Source: Hypericum androsaemum (Eukaryota > Streptophyta > Magnoliopsida > Malpighiales > Hypericaceae). Taken from it: 64,000 bases of DNA. Made by a program: the position numbers and the translations under genes. Location: assembly GCA_963995505.1 (NCBI GenBank), contig OZ023192.1, positions 4,137,001-4,201,000 of the forward strand, read 5' to 3'. Numbering within the stretch: position 1 is the first letter of the stretch; each line of letters opens with the position of its first letter. The notes beneath the pieces are model-generated. The model was not told the origin of the DNA and did not search any database. It worked only from the letters and a program-made list of their open reading frames with translations. This document shows positions 44,843 through 56,819 of the stretch, piece by piece.

Positions 44843-45667
44843 TGTTGCAGGAAAAGAGGTACAAGAAAATCAAGAACCCGAGACGGATCCAGAGTAGTCA
44901 TCCCAAGGTCGGCCTAACAGACAAGGGGAAAAAAGTGCTAAAGCTAGGTAGACTAGGCTAAGGAAAGGAAAAAAATGATACACGAGTAAAGTAGGATTTG
45001 GTTGTTGTGTTGATGGATGTTTTGCTCCTCTGCCCGAACCTTCTTTATATAGAATACCTTGACCTAGTCCCGGCCTCCAAATATGAAAAAATCTCATTAG
45101 GACTTTTCCAACTCAATCCGGCCTAGAGTAGGAAAATCTAGTCTGACTCCCAAAATAGAGAGATTCAGCCCCGAATAGGAATGCTTAGACCGTGTTAAGC
45201 AAGTAACCCCGGTCAAAATAGGAACTCTAGGCCGCGTTCAACCGACTTCACGCACCAGTCCTAATGTGTTTCCTAGATAGACCAAGACGTGCCGAGCATA
45301 TTTTCAAGGTGGGCCGACTCCCATTAATCTTGACACCAAAAAGGTTATTCTAGCCTAAGACGAGCTTAAAACAATTCTGGCCTGCTTCCTCTAGCCAATG
45401 CCAAGTCCACTCCTCGCACTCCTTCCAAACGACTCCCAACTCAAAGTCGGGTACCTTGATCACTTCGGAGACCCTTGCGACACCTCGGAGTCGGGGACTT
45501 ATGCCTCCTCAGAGCTGGAAACCCTAATGCTTCCTCAGAGTTAGGGACCATTTTGCCTCCTCAGAGTTGGAGACCCTTTCACCTTCTCAGAGTAGAAGAC
45601 CCTTTCGCCTTCTTAGAGTTGGAGACTATTTCACCTTCTGGAGTTGGAGACCGTTTCACCTTCTCGA
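44843..45667 (-). repeat. LARD copy A, left LTR, outer part
   Basis: It begins TGTTGCAGGAAAAGAGG and parallels 52288-53100, with shared words such as GATGGATGTTTTGCTCCTCTG and GGCTAAGGAAAGGAAAAA. From about 45430 it enters a 27-bp minisatellite with CAGAGTTGGAGACCCTTTCACCTTCT. It is cut at 45667 by a hAT-like element. Confidence 0.7.
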
Positions 45668-47670
45668 TAGGGGTGAGATTGAAATCAAAAAAGTCTGATA
45701 CATCGCCAAACTGACCAACTTAAAGGAGGCCCAACTACCAACCCGAATGAAAAAATGGGTTCGTGGGTTGGCGGTCAATTTAAATCGACTGGTTTGTGTA
45801 AAGTCAGTGTCATTTTTTGCATAACCCGTGACACCGCGGGACCAAGCAAAGAACATCATTTTAGAAGGATATAAATACCTAGTAAGTTGCCCCAATTAAA
45901 ACCTAGCCACATCATTCATCTCATTCTCTTCTCTCTCTCTGAGAATTGAGAAATATCTCATCCACTCTGTCTCCCAATCGTCCTCCTTCTCTCGCAGGCC
46001 ACTAGCCTGTCGATGTTCCTCCTCCTCCATCCCTTTGCTCTCTTTGTCGAACTAATTTGACCTTTGTTCTCTTTCCCTAAAAACCCAAATTTTTAGAAAT
46101 CCTAAAATCATTTTTCTCAACCCTTGTTCTCTTTTGGACCTTGACTATTTTTGTAGGTAAGGTGTTCCTTGTTAATTTTATGTTCCATGACGTTAATTTC
46201 ATGTTCTTCATCAGAAATCCTAAAATTGTTCACTTTCTCCTCTGTGCCTGTAGGTTACAAGGCATTCCTCGTACACTCGTCCGCTTCCATCCTCCTGGGA
46301 CTATGATGGTAATTCTGTTTGCGTTCATTATGTTTGCGTTCATTCTATTATCAATGTAACTATTCTCGATTAAATGTTGATTCTTTCATCTTTTATCTCT
46401 ACTTGTAATTTTTTTCTATTGCTACTTGGTTTGTATTTTGGAATGTGCTTTTGTTGACTGTTTGAGTGATACAATGATGATCTCTGGAAAAGTTCGATAA
46501 GATGAAGTAAAATGCATGTTCTGTTGACTATTTTTGTATTAAGCTGCTTCTTCTGTTTATGAATCTGCAAATGGGTTTAGTTGAAATAAGATGCAAGAGG
46601 CATCAACTTGATATTTGCTATCTCTGTTCGTGAATCTGCATGTTTTGTTTATGTTTTGGTCAAATCTTTTCTATTGTTATATAGGTTTGACTACTGTTTT
46701 GTCATCATATATATCTTATTTGGTGCTTAGTATCGTATTGTTGTTTTTATTTCATTACAGGCAGAGGATGATGTTAATGTGCCAATAGAGATCCCAAGTG
46801 AGATCTCGAATGAGGTTGTAGAGGATCTAGTTGTTGAGATTCTGAATAATTCTTGGATGAAATGGAAGACCCATTAGGAGACAACAATATTATTGGAGGT
46901 TAGTTTTGTTGTGCCTCTAACATTATGTTTAATGTATGATGTTTGTTGGCTTGATAAAAATTGAGACTTTTATTGGTTACTTTGAAAAACTTCTTGAAGA
47001 TGAGAAATGATGGATTCAAACACTTTTGAAGGTGCTAGCTTGAAGAATGAAGACTGTTGTGATGGATTCGAACCCTTTTCAAGGTGCCAGTTTGAAGAAT
47101 TTTCTTTTTTTTTGTTTTGATTATCAAAATTTTGCTTCATTTGAACACTTTTGAACTCTGTTTGAAGCTTTAGAATCTGGATGGATTTGAAATTTTGGAA
47201 ATCATGTTTGCAAGTTTTAATGTTTGATGGATTTGAAGCTTGATGGGTATTTTGGATGGATTGTATTCTGTTTGCAGGCTTAGAACTTTCAAAATTCTGA
47301 TTGCACCTTGAATGATTGATCATATTTTGTTTGCAAACTAAAAATTTGTAATAAACATGCTTAGATTACATTCCATTCTGTGTAAGCCAAACCGAACAGT
47401 CAGTTGGCCACACCGACAAACCATCGGTGTTGGCCAACATCACACCTGCAAATTTTTTTTTTTACTTTTCACTTCCTTCGGTGTCGGGCTAAAAACTGGT
47501 CCTAAAACTATGAGCCTGACAATTCCTCAACCCTACTTCTCAGAGTTGGAGATCCTTTCACCTTCTCAGAGTTTGAGACCCTTTCACCTTCTCATAGTTG
47601 GAGACCCTTTTGCCTTCCCGGATTTGGAGACCATTTTGCCTTCCCGGAGTTGGATGCCCTTTCACCTGCT
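45430..47670. repeat. 27-bp minisatellite in the LTR, split by the hAT-like insertion
   Basis: Units of CAGAGTTGGAGACCCTTTCACCTTCT, with variants, recur about eight times at 45470-45667 and five or six times at 47536-47670. A third cluster is in the right LTR at 53045-53175. The unit is 26-28 bp and non-coding. Confidence 0.75.
45668..47535. mobile_element. hAT-like non-autonomous transposon (1.87 kb)
   Basis: The left end is TAGGGGTGAGATTG and the right end, reverse-complemented, is TAGGGTTGAGGAATTG, giving short imperfect inverted repeats. The 8-bp flanks are CTTCTCGA and CTTCTCAG, nearly identical, as expected for hAT. The interior has a pyrimidine-rich leader (45920-46060) and a short acidic open stretch near 46760 (AEDDVNVPIEIPSEIS), perhaps the remains of a transposase start. 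No transposase catalytic or dimerisation domain is seen. Several GATGGATT(C/T)GAA-type words recur at 47008-47240. Confidence 0.65.
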
Positions 47671-48254
47671 CGGGTAGGAAAAGTAGGTGCAACCCTCCTT
47701 TACTCTGCAGAGGGAGTAGGAGCAAGTCTTCTCCTCACTTCGAGAAGGGAGTAGGCTCAAGTCTTCTCCTCACTCCGGAGAGGGAGTAGGCGCAACCCTC
47801 CTCACTTTGGAGAGATAGTAAATGCAAGCAATTTAAATGCAATTTTGACACTCTTACACTTTGAATCTAAAGAAGTCATAAACTGCACAGTTTTAGATCT
47901 ATGTCTTAGCTTTGCAAATCAACTTGAATTTTCTCAATCCAATTCTCGAGTCAAAAATTACATCCAACCTACCAACCAAATGCATGGCTGCACCATCTTC
48001 CCCCAGCTAGATGCAGGGCTTCAATTTTGGAGCCTTGCACCTCCGCCTATTTGGATGGGTTCACATTTCTATATTGATCCAAAAGGAAGACTAAGTATAC
48101 CCTCAGTACCTCTTCCAACTAAGACATATTGCTTCTTAGCCTAGGCTCTTTCCCCTCGAGAGGAACGCCAGCTGTGGTGCTCTTGCTAACTTAAGATGAC
48201 ACTCAAATATCAGTACCTCGATGATTATCTTGGTCGATCATGAGCTCCAAGACA
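47536..48254 (-). repeat. LARD copy A, left LTR, inner part
   Basis: The LTR resumes after the hAT-like element in the minisatellite and continues parallel to 53100-53724, for example TTTTAGATCTATGTCTTAGCTTTG and CCAACCAAATGCATGGCTGC. Three GGGAGTAGG(C/T)GCAA-type units lie at 47710-47800. Confidence 0.7.
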
Positions 48255-51200
48255 TTCGAGTTGATGCGTAAAGTCAGTTGGACACAGTCTAGAGTCCCGA
48301 TTTTGACTGCGGTTGCTTGCCTAACACAAAGGTGTTAGTCATCTTGTTTGGGAAAATGTGTCAGACCTTCTTCTCAGATGCCCTCCTTAGTCCCACCGAG
48401 CGTGCCAAAAATATGTTGTGGGTAAAATATGTGAGAACTTCGAGACGGACTTGAGGACAGGTCCAGAGTAGTCGTCCCAAGAGCGATTCAAATGAAAGGA
48501 AGAAAAGATGAATCTGGGGAATAAGAAGAGAAGATATAGATTGGAATTGGTAGAGGAGAAAAGAATTGGTGGAGGAGCAAGAACTTTATTCAGAAGGGGA
48601 AAATCAGAATAATAAAAAGATAAAAGCTACGAAGCTAAGTATTTGTAAATGTGATGTGTGGTGTTGTGGTCATTCTTCTATGCCTAAGCTCTTATTACAT
48701 AGAAAAACTTAGTCCTAACCCAATACAAGAAAATCCTAGGCCGTGCTCAATATAGAAAAACCTAAATTAGCTCCGGCCTAAAAAAGGAAAACCTAGACTG
48801 CCAAAAGTTCCATCTCAATGTTGACCCTTTTTCGTGCCAAATTTGGACATGACACATAATACATATTTGTAGATCATCGTCTTATCTTTCAGTAGCTTTT
48901 GGAATCTCGTCAATCTGATACTTGAGTAGAAAGTTATGGCTCTTTTATCGAAACAGGTTCAGCAAATCCATGAATTAATTTTTTGCTCCGACAATGTCCC
49001 CACAAGTCAGTATTTTAACGCTAGAAAAAGTGTTGATGTGTATCCGTTCTTAAGCATGCAGAATATTAACTTCACTCTACATATAATCGGCTAAGGTAAG
49101 ACCGAAATATATGGCAAATGTACCATAAAATCGATCGAGACCTAGCTATTGTAGACGTGCAGACGATCACCCATCTTGAGATATCTGTGTTCTCACAGCT
49201 TTCTCGGGAAGACTTGACCTAGGCTTACATGGCTGAGTATGAACTTCTTGTCATTCGTTGGAGCGACAATACAATTGTTGTTGAAGGTCTCTAAGCTTTT
49301 CCATTTGCTTTTGAATTTTTCATTCCAATCTTCTTCGTTGAGTCTTCATGAGAGTCGGTCAATGAGATTCTAGACATTTACCCCCCGAGTGTGGGTTCGA
49401 CTTTCTTGACACCTCCTTACGTATAAGTTTTGTATGATGACTTTGATACATTGTAAGCCGATCATTTCTTGTGATTCGTGTCTAACATGATTCCTTCTTG
49501 AACCGCGAAAGTTCCTCCTTGGGCACCCAAACCTTAAAGGATTTATTTTTCCGGAGAACTCCTTACTCGGTCGCTAATTGAGTGAACACGTCCCTCTTAA
49601 CCCACGCGTATTCAGGCCATTTCTTGTAGTTCTCGGCTAATGTTGGTAATGTTTCTACATTCTTTTCCACGCTTGTGCACCCACTAGGATGGCGTGTGAC
49701 TTGAGGACTCTCCTTGTAATTTGAAGTCTTTAATGGCTGAGGTTGGACTGGCACGTGAATTTGTTACTTCACCACAATCGTTCTTGCTAGAGAAGAACTT
49801 GACGACTTGACTTTATCATCATCTATCTCCTTCTCCTTGTACACATCATGCCCGCCAGCTGGGATAATTTTGGTCAATATAAGCGCTTCAATCACAATGT
49901 TCCAGTGCTCTTCATGCCCTCTGTGTGAGGTAGAATTTCCACTGATACTCCAAGGACAGGCTTGTCCCCTAGTGTCTTGTTGTTAAGTTGGGATGAATTA
50001 GGCAAGCGAAGGAGACTCAGTGCGCATGGAATAAGTTGGGACTCGATCGTCCGTAGTAGTTTGCTCGACGGGGCTCCTAAAATTTCCTTTGGTGGTGAAG
50101 GCCCAAAGGTTTCTTTAGCCGGCGGAGGCCCAAGGATGCCTATCATATTTGATACGACACTTAGAGTTTCCTTGGTTACCGATGGGACTTGAATTGTGTG
50201 TCTAAACCTTTTTGTCGAATGGGTGCTTTGGTAGCGGACCCAAAATTGTGTCACGCAACCTCTCGGACTCAGCATATAACCTCTTGGATCCAGCAAACTT
50301 GGCTTTGAATCCTTGATGTATTTGTTTGCCCATTCTTGAAAGGTATCCATTCCTTGGGTATTTTGGTTGTAACTTCTTTGTCCTGACTCCAATTAAAGTT
50401 ATCTTAGTGTCTCTAGAAAGCCGAGACATATCTTCAATTTTTTCTTTAATAGATGTCTCTTAATTCGACCGGAAAAAAGACCAAAGTACCTTCTAAATCT
50501 GACAAAATTTTACAATCAGCTTACATAGTGACCAACTTTTAGTATTTTAGTCGTAACATTTTGGTCTGAACTTCGATTGCGACATTTTTGGTGTCCAAAG
50601 AAAGAGAAAAATAGTTCTTCAATTTCTTGTGAAATATGTGTCTTCAGATTTGGCTCTAAAAAGGGCTGAAATGCCCTCTAAAATTGACTGACCTGGCCAA
50701 ACGTCCTCTTTCAGCACAACTTTTGACCAGTTTCATCCCTATCATTGATGCTTCGAGATGACCGAGTGAGAAGCATTGACGTAGTCCTTACCAACTCTCC
50801 TTGACTTACCGAGCTCGTGGTATCCCCACTTTAAGGGTTCTTCTTTTTCGGCTTGGCACTCCTTAGATTACTTGGAGAAAGAAAAAGATTAGCAGCTTTA
50901 AGAGGTCTAGGCTGTCATCCTCAAGGACATACTCGCTGAATCATATGGTGACAAGGCACGGACCTCCAATTACATTGTCACCTTTCCTATGGCCTCACAA
51001 TTTATAAGTAAAGAGGAGGGCTTGCCCCTCGGGGTGTGGCATTGATCAGTAGTCGGGCAGAAGGGACCTCCTACTTGATCAAGCTCACATACTGGGCAAA
51101 TTGATCATCCATATCACTCAAGGGCATCATTGTTGGCATTATGGACTCGTCATAGAAGGTCGCCTCTTTGCAGCTTGTGGTTGACAATAATTTGTGTGCA

Positions 51201-52287
51201 TTAGGCATCACGATCTTCACGTTCCCATCTGGTCCCTGTTGTATTAGAAGCTGATGGAATGAGGAGGGAATTACCTGACTGGGATGGATCCAAACTCAAC
51301 CGAGTGATTAGTTATAAGGGATCTTGAAATTGATAACAAAGACCACCACTCCCCGATTGACTGTGGGAACTTTCCTTGGACGGAAGGACTTCTGCATCTC
51401 CTTATCCCCTGGGTCTTAGGGTTGGCCTTCACTCATTTTGGCCTTTCTTCCCTTCTACTCCTTTGGAGACCAACCATAGCAACGAAAGCACTAAAGTTTT
51501 CATGGGGTCGATTGATGGTTGCACCCTGGGGGATTGATGTGAAGCCAAGCCCTTGGTATGAGAGAGTTTAGGTTGTCCTTCTATCTTCGACTGTTGTGTA
51601 GAATCGAACATCAGCCGATAATGGGCGTCATCTTCACTGGACTCCTCTTGCCTCAACATCATGAACTAAGGAGTTGGCTCAGGAGTAGAAAGGTATGGGT
51701 CTAACCCCTTCTACCTCAACATCAAGAATTGTGATGATGGGGTAGGAACATGAGCAAAGTCATGTACTATTAGGTAGTCACTAGTCATCACGGTCCCATA
51801 TTGTCCAAAGGGAACTCCTTGGGTATCCTCGCTAGTAAAGGACTATCGCACCGTCAAGTAATTGGAAGCCTCAATCGATGGAGGTTGGCAAAGTAAGCTT
51901 GTGAACTCCAAGGTCCTGGCATCGTTGTAAGATAAGGACCCTTCTTCGAGTTATTCTGACATAAGCTCAGTGAAGGGTAGTGACCCTGTATGAAAACCTA
52001 ATTCGTCAATTTGAGCGACAATTTACCCAACTGCTACATTATTGACGATCTCCATGCTATATTGATAGTTTTTCTCACGGAGCTCCTCAATGATGGCTAG
52101 AGTCTCGGTAAGCCACTTATCGAGGCCAATCCGCCATGCCAGTATTGCCTTAGTCGACCCCGTATAAGGAGTAGTTGGCTCCATAAAAGGAGCCGTAACA
52201 TCAAAGTTTTTTATCATGATTGGTCGAGCAAAGGTTAGACCACCTTCTCAAATGCCCTCCTTAGTCCCACCAGGCGTGCCAAAAATA
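48255..52287 (-). other. Internal region of LARD copy A with a second LTR-like segment (copy B)
   Basis: At 48382-48416 the PBS-like border (GCCCTCCTTAGTCCCACCGAGCGTGCC, then ATATGTTG) seen at 52256-52292 occurs again. 48414-48830 parallels the LTR-like leader of copy C (34430-34845) in reverse, and 49900-50650 parallels copy C's internal region in reverse. Minus-strand open pieces include 52217-52023 (FDVTAPFMEPTTPYTGSTKA), 51662-51429 and 50392-49892. No known enzyme domain is present. The order suggests nested or recombined members of one non-coding family. Confidence 0.5.
49892..50392 (-). pseudogene. LARD internal ORF with GPPPAKE repeats, minus copy
   Basis: This 166-codon frame contains MIGILGPPPAKETFGPSPPKE and a tail with SLLRLPNSSQLNNKTLGDK. 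It matches, in pieces, the plus-strand region at 35826-36200. No known domain is recognised. It is probably part of a protein once encoded by this element family. Confidence 0.4.
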
Positions 52288-53724
52288 TGTTCCGGAGAAA
52301 AGGGGTACAAGAATGTCAAGTAACCCGAGACTGATCCGGAGTGGTCGTCCCAAGGTCGGCGCAACGGAGAGGGAAAAAAAGTGATAAGCTAGGCTGGAGT
52401 AGGCTAAGGAAAGGAAAAATGATACAAGAGTAAAGTAAGGTTTGGTTGTTGTGTTGATGGATGTTTTGCTCCTCTGCTCGAAACAACTTTATATAGAACG
52501 CCTTGACCTAGTCTCCGCATGCTAAATAGAAAAAATTCTCATTAGGTCATTTCCTACTCAACCTAGCCTAGAATAGAAAAATTTAGGTCGACTCCCAAAA
52601 TAGAGAGATTCATCCTCGAATAGGAACACCTAGACCGTGTCAGGCAAGTAACACTGATCAAAATAGGAAGTCTAGGTCGCGTTCAACCGACTTCATGCAC
52701 TAGCCTTAATTTCTTTTCTAGATAGACCAAAATGGGCCGAGCATATTTTTCAGGTGGGCCGACTCCCCTTAAGCTTAACACCAAAAAGGTTCTTCTAGCC
52801 CAAAACGAGCTCAAAATAATTTTGGCCTGCTTTCTCGAGCCAATGCCAAGTCCACTCCTCAAACTCCTTCCAAATAACCCCCAACACATAGCCGGGTACC
52901 TTGATCACTTCGTGCTCACCAGAGACTAACCACAAAATATGACCCCAGCTGCTACCTGGATGAAGAAATCAGGCACAAGTCTCCACTTCCCGGAGTAACT
53001 AGGCGCAGACCTCCACTTCCCAGAGTAACTAGGTGCAAGCCTCCACTCCGGGGTTTGAGACCCTTTCGCCTTCTCAGAGTTTGAAACCCTTCACCTTCCC
53101 AAAGTTGAAGACCATTTTGCCTTCCCAGAGTTGGAGACCCTTTCACCTTCCCGGAGTTGGACACCCTTTCGCCTCCTCGGGTAAGAAAAGTAGATGCAAC
53201 CCTCCCTCAATCCGAAGAGGGAGTAGGCGCAAGTCTTCTCATCACTTCGGGGAAGGAGTAGGCACAACCCTCCTCACTCCGGGGAGGGAGTAGGTGCAAG
53301 CACTTCAAATGCACTTTTGACCATTTATGCTCTAAATCTGAAAAAGTCATAAATTAAAAAATTATAGATCTATATCTTAGCTTTGTACATCAACTTGAAT
53401 TATCTCAATCCAATTCTTGAATCAAAAGTTACGTTCAATCTACCAACCAAATGCAAGGCTGCCCCATCTTCCCCCAACTAGGCACATAGCTTCAATTTTT
53501 GGAACCTTGTTCCTCCGCGTATCCAAACGGGTTCATATTTCTGTATTCATCAGAAGGGAAGGCCACGCGAACCCTCATTACCTCTTCCAACCATAGCCTA
53601 GGCTCCTTCCCCTTGAGAGGAGACCATGCCTTCGGAACGTCAGGCGAGAGGCTCTTACTAAGGTAAGTTGACACTCAAACATCAGCACCTCGATAATTAC
53701 CTTGATCGATTCTGAACTCTAAAA
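52288..53724 (-). repeat. LARD copy A, right LTR (1.44 kb)
   Basis: It begins TGTTCCGGAGAAAAGG next to the PBS-like word and ends near GAACTCTAAAAC. It includes the 27-bp minisatellite (53045-53175) and two GGGAGTAGGCGCAA-type units. It is uninterrupted, unlike the left LTR. Confidence 0.65.
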
Positions 53725-53849
53725 CTTTGATATTTTTGCACTCCAATAACAACTCATTGACTCTTGATGTTTCACCCATCAGGCACCCAAACGCTTACTC
53801 GTGTGCCATGTTTAACAGGTTGCAACAAATTTGCCCCTATACACATCGA

Positions 53850-56810
53850 TATTCGAGAAATTCACCAAAATAGAAAGGCACCACCTTTTTCTTCTGTCTC
53901 TATTTCTTTATAATACTATTTTATACCAAAAACAAAATCTTTATAATTCTTTTAAGGTTTCGTGAAAACCCATAAAACCAGAATAAAACTCAACTAACGC
54001 TTCTAAAATTTCTAAAATTAGAAAAGATAAAAATAAAAATAGCAGATAAAATGAAAGCAGTACAATAAGAAGGAGAAGCAACTGACCTGAGAAGCCATGG
54101 ATGGTCTCACGGAGCAGAAGAAAGCGTAAACGATCAAAATAACCAACCTTTTACGTAAAAGGTCCTCCCTTTTCCTACACAAAAAAGAAAAGAAAATAAA
54201 AGCATCAATTAGTGCAAAATAACCTACTGAAGCAAGCAAAAGACAATGAAAAGATAGAAAAAAATGCTTACAAATTTACCGAGGGATAGCTTGCACAAGG
54301 AAACGGGAGGGAGAGTTTTGGGAGGAAGGGTGGGTGGCAGTTACTATTTTTGTCTCTAAAATGGGAGTCAGGTGTTTTGCTTGCATGAGAAAGAGTTTTG
54401 ACTCTTTTGACCCTCTAGCTAGCTGACGGAGAACATTTCATCGGGCTTAAGATAATTATCGGTCTCTTGAAATAATTTTTTTATACATAAAATATTATTA
54501 TTCATCAAAAAGCTATATCGAATATGTACAAGTACTAAAAATTTTCTAAAGATATTTGACTTTTTAAATAACATATATTAATAGATAAATAATATGTTTG
54601 ACATTATATTTATTAGTGATCGTAAACACATATCAGCTAAGCCCCAACATTATTCTCCTCTATTATCTTACGCTAATTTACTTTAAGAAAATTTGAGGAT
54701 TCCTCATATCATAATGAACACAATTTTCCCCCTGAAAAAAGAGAATGTATTTATTTATACTTAAATAGTATCCGATGCTGGACTTCAAATAACAATTAAA
54801 AGATGATTTTCTCTCTTCCGAAAACCCAAAAACTTTAATTCGAGTGATAGCGAGAGACATTTCTTTTCTTAACGTGGTATGTATTACGCATTCTAAATGT
54901 ACACAATTTCGTTCACATATTTTCAGCAATCTATTTGAATAAAAAAAATTCTAAGAATTTATAAAAACATGTTAATCTTACGGGTCATGTTCGACCCCCA
55001 ATTTATAGAACGAGATTAAAGTCATATTTGTGAAAATTCTACCCCAATAAAATTGGTTTGACATGACTTATTGTAAAAGACTATATTAAAAACGGTAATC
55101 GTTACTGTTAGACCCAAATTTAGGGGCATTCTTGGCAAAGCAAGTTCGAAATGGGAAGGCAATTAGGCAAGTCTCAATTCGAAAAAGCAATTCATCTTTT
55201 GGACGAAAAAGACCTCGACTAAGTGAAATTCCTCTAAAATCCCAACCCGAACCCATTTATTATGAATATGCCACCGCACGGCCACTCCTCCCGGCCTGGC
55301 TCCTAAACTCCGGCGATAAAGATTTCGTTACCCCCACTCGCCAACAAGAATCCAGGAAAAAGACGGCGATATCTAATAAGGTTTTTTGGTTTCTCTTTGT
55401 AAATTGACGAGATCGTGAAGAGGAGTAATGTTTCCATATTTGGATATGTGGTTTCCGCATTCTTAAACCCTTTTTCTAGATTATCCGCATTCTCGAACCT
55501 TCATTTCTAAGGCTTCAGTTTTCAGATTCAAAAGCTGAAAATGGGGTGAGTGGGTAGAGGAAACCTTTCGTTTATCGCTTGCGACGTGCATTGCCCTTGC
55601 GCTAGTTTCTATTTCTTTTCTCAAACAAAATCTTTGTAATTCTTTTGGGGTTTTCTTGAAATCCCATAGAACTAGAACAACACACAGCTCATGCTTCTAA
55701 AAGTTTCTAAAAGTAGAAAAGATAAAAATAAATAAATAAAGTAGCGAAAACAGTGGAAGAAGAAGAAGAAGCAACTAACCTGAGTAACTACGGAAGGTGC
55801 CACGGAGAAGAAGAGTACAAAATCGAGCAAAAGAACCGACCTTTTAAGTAAAAGGTCCTCCCTTTTCCTAACCAAAATTTTTTTTTAAAAAAGAAAAGCA
55901 TCAGTTAGTGAAAAATAATCAACAAGAAGAAGAAGAAGAAGAAGCAACTAACCTGAGTAACTATGGAAGGTGTCACGGAGAAGAAGAGTACAAAATGGAG
56001 CAAAAGAACCGACCTTTTAAGTAAAAGGTCCTACCTTTTCCTACCCCAAAAAAAAATTAAAAAAGAAAAGCATCAATTAGTGAAAAATAATCAACCTTAA
56101 ACATGTAAAAGATAACGAAAAGATGGAAAAGGAAAATGCTTACGGGGAACATTTAATCGCCAAGGATCGCTTGCACAGGGAGGGAGATGGGAGGGAGATT
56201 TTGGGAGGAAGGGTGGGTGGCGGTTGTATTTTGTTTTGTTTCTAAAATGGGAAGGAGGGGGGGTTTTGCTTTGCATGAGAAAGGGTTTTGACCCTTTTGA
56301 CCCTCTGGCTAGCTGACGGGGAACATTTACCAAAAGCTAATTACTTACCCTGTTAATCGACTAAATTATCGGTGGATTCAAATAATAGTCTTATTTTTTT
56401 TATGCATTATTACCCCAAAGTACACTCTATTACATCATCCATCAATAGTACTATTAAGCACTAATTCTTTTAAAGATATTTGATTATCTAAATAATATAG
56501 ACTACTTGATATGTAATATTTTAGGTAATTAATTCATTAGTGTTCGTAAGTATATATCCCTAGACCCCAACATTACCTTACACCAATTCACTTTAAAAAA
56601 ATTCAAGATTTCACTATGCCATAGTGAAAATAATATTTCTATTAGGAAGAGGAGAATGTATTTATACTTGAATAGTACCCGACTCGACTGTGCTCTATTT
56701 CGATAACAGACATTTTAAAATAAAAAAATAAAAAAAACAATAGAAGATGGTTTTTGTCTCTTTCGTAAACTCTTTCACCCAATACGAAAATTAGTTCGAT
56801 TGATAGCGAG
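53850..56810. repeat. Segmental duplication, two direct copies of about 1.1 kb
   Basis: 53870-54900 and 55600-56810 share long stretches in the same order. Examples are AACCTTTTACGTAAAAGGTCCTCCCTTTTCCTA, TTTTGGGAGGAAGGGTGGGTGGC, ACCCTCTAGCTAGCTGACGG and TGATAGCGAG. The right copy has an extra internal tandem duplication (about 55745-55900 against 55925-56090). Read on the minus strand, these look like promoter/5' UTR material, with a possible donor GTTAGTTGCTTC after CTCAG, but no coding exon was found. Confidence 0.65.
54960..55600. other. Spacer between the duplicated segments
   Basis: It holds a 91-codon plus-strand ORF (55132-55407; basic, with SSFGRKRPRLSEIP) that I do not recognise. 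No support beyond length, and it may be chance. Confidence 0.25.
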
Positions 56811-56819
56811 GAACCCTAT

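Larger units (their letters stand above)
44843..53724 (-). mobile_element. LARD-like LTR element, copy A, with nested insertions
   Basis: Two related LTR-like segments (44843-45667 plus 47536-48254, and 52288-53724) flank about 4 kb that encodes no RT, integrase or protease. Next to the right LTR, read on the minus strand, is a PBS-like TTTTTGGCACGCCTGGTGGGAC (52285-52264). Orientation minus is inferred from that and from TATA-like CTATATAAAG words. The outer borders are approximate, because I could not find a matching target duplication, and a clear polypurine tract is lacking. Confidence 0.55.

Noticed and set aside
48255..52287. Internal LARD region considered as a host gene cluster on the minus strand
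   Set aside because: The open pieces are short, repeated in inverted copy at 34430-36400, and bounded by LTR/PBS-like words, so an element origin is more likely.
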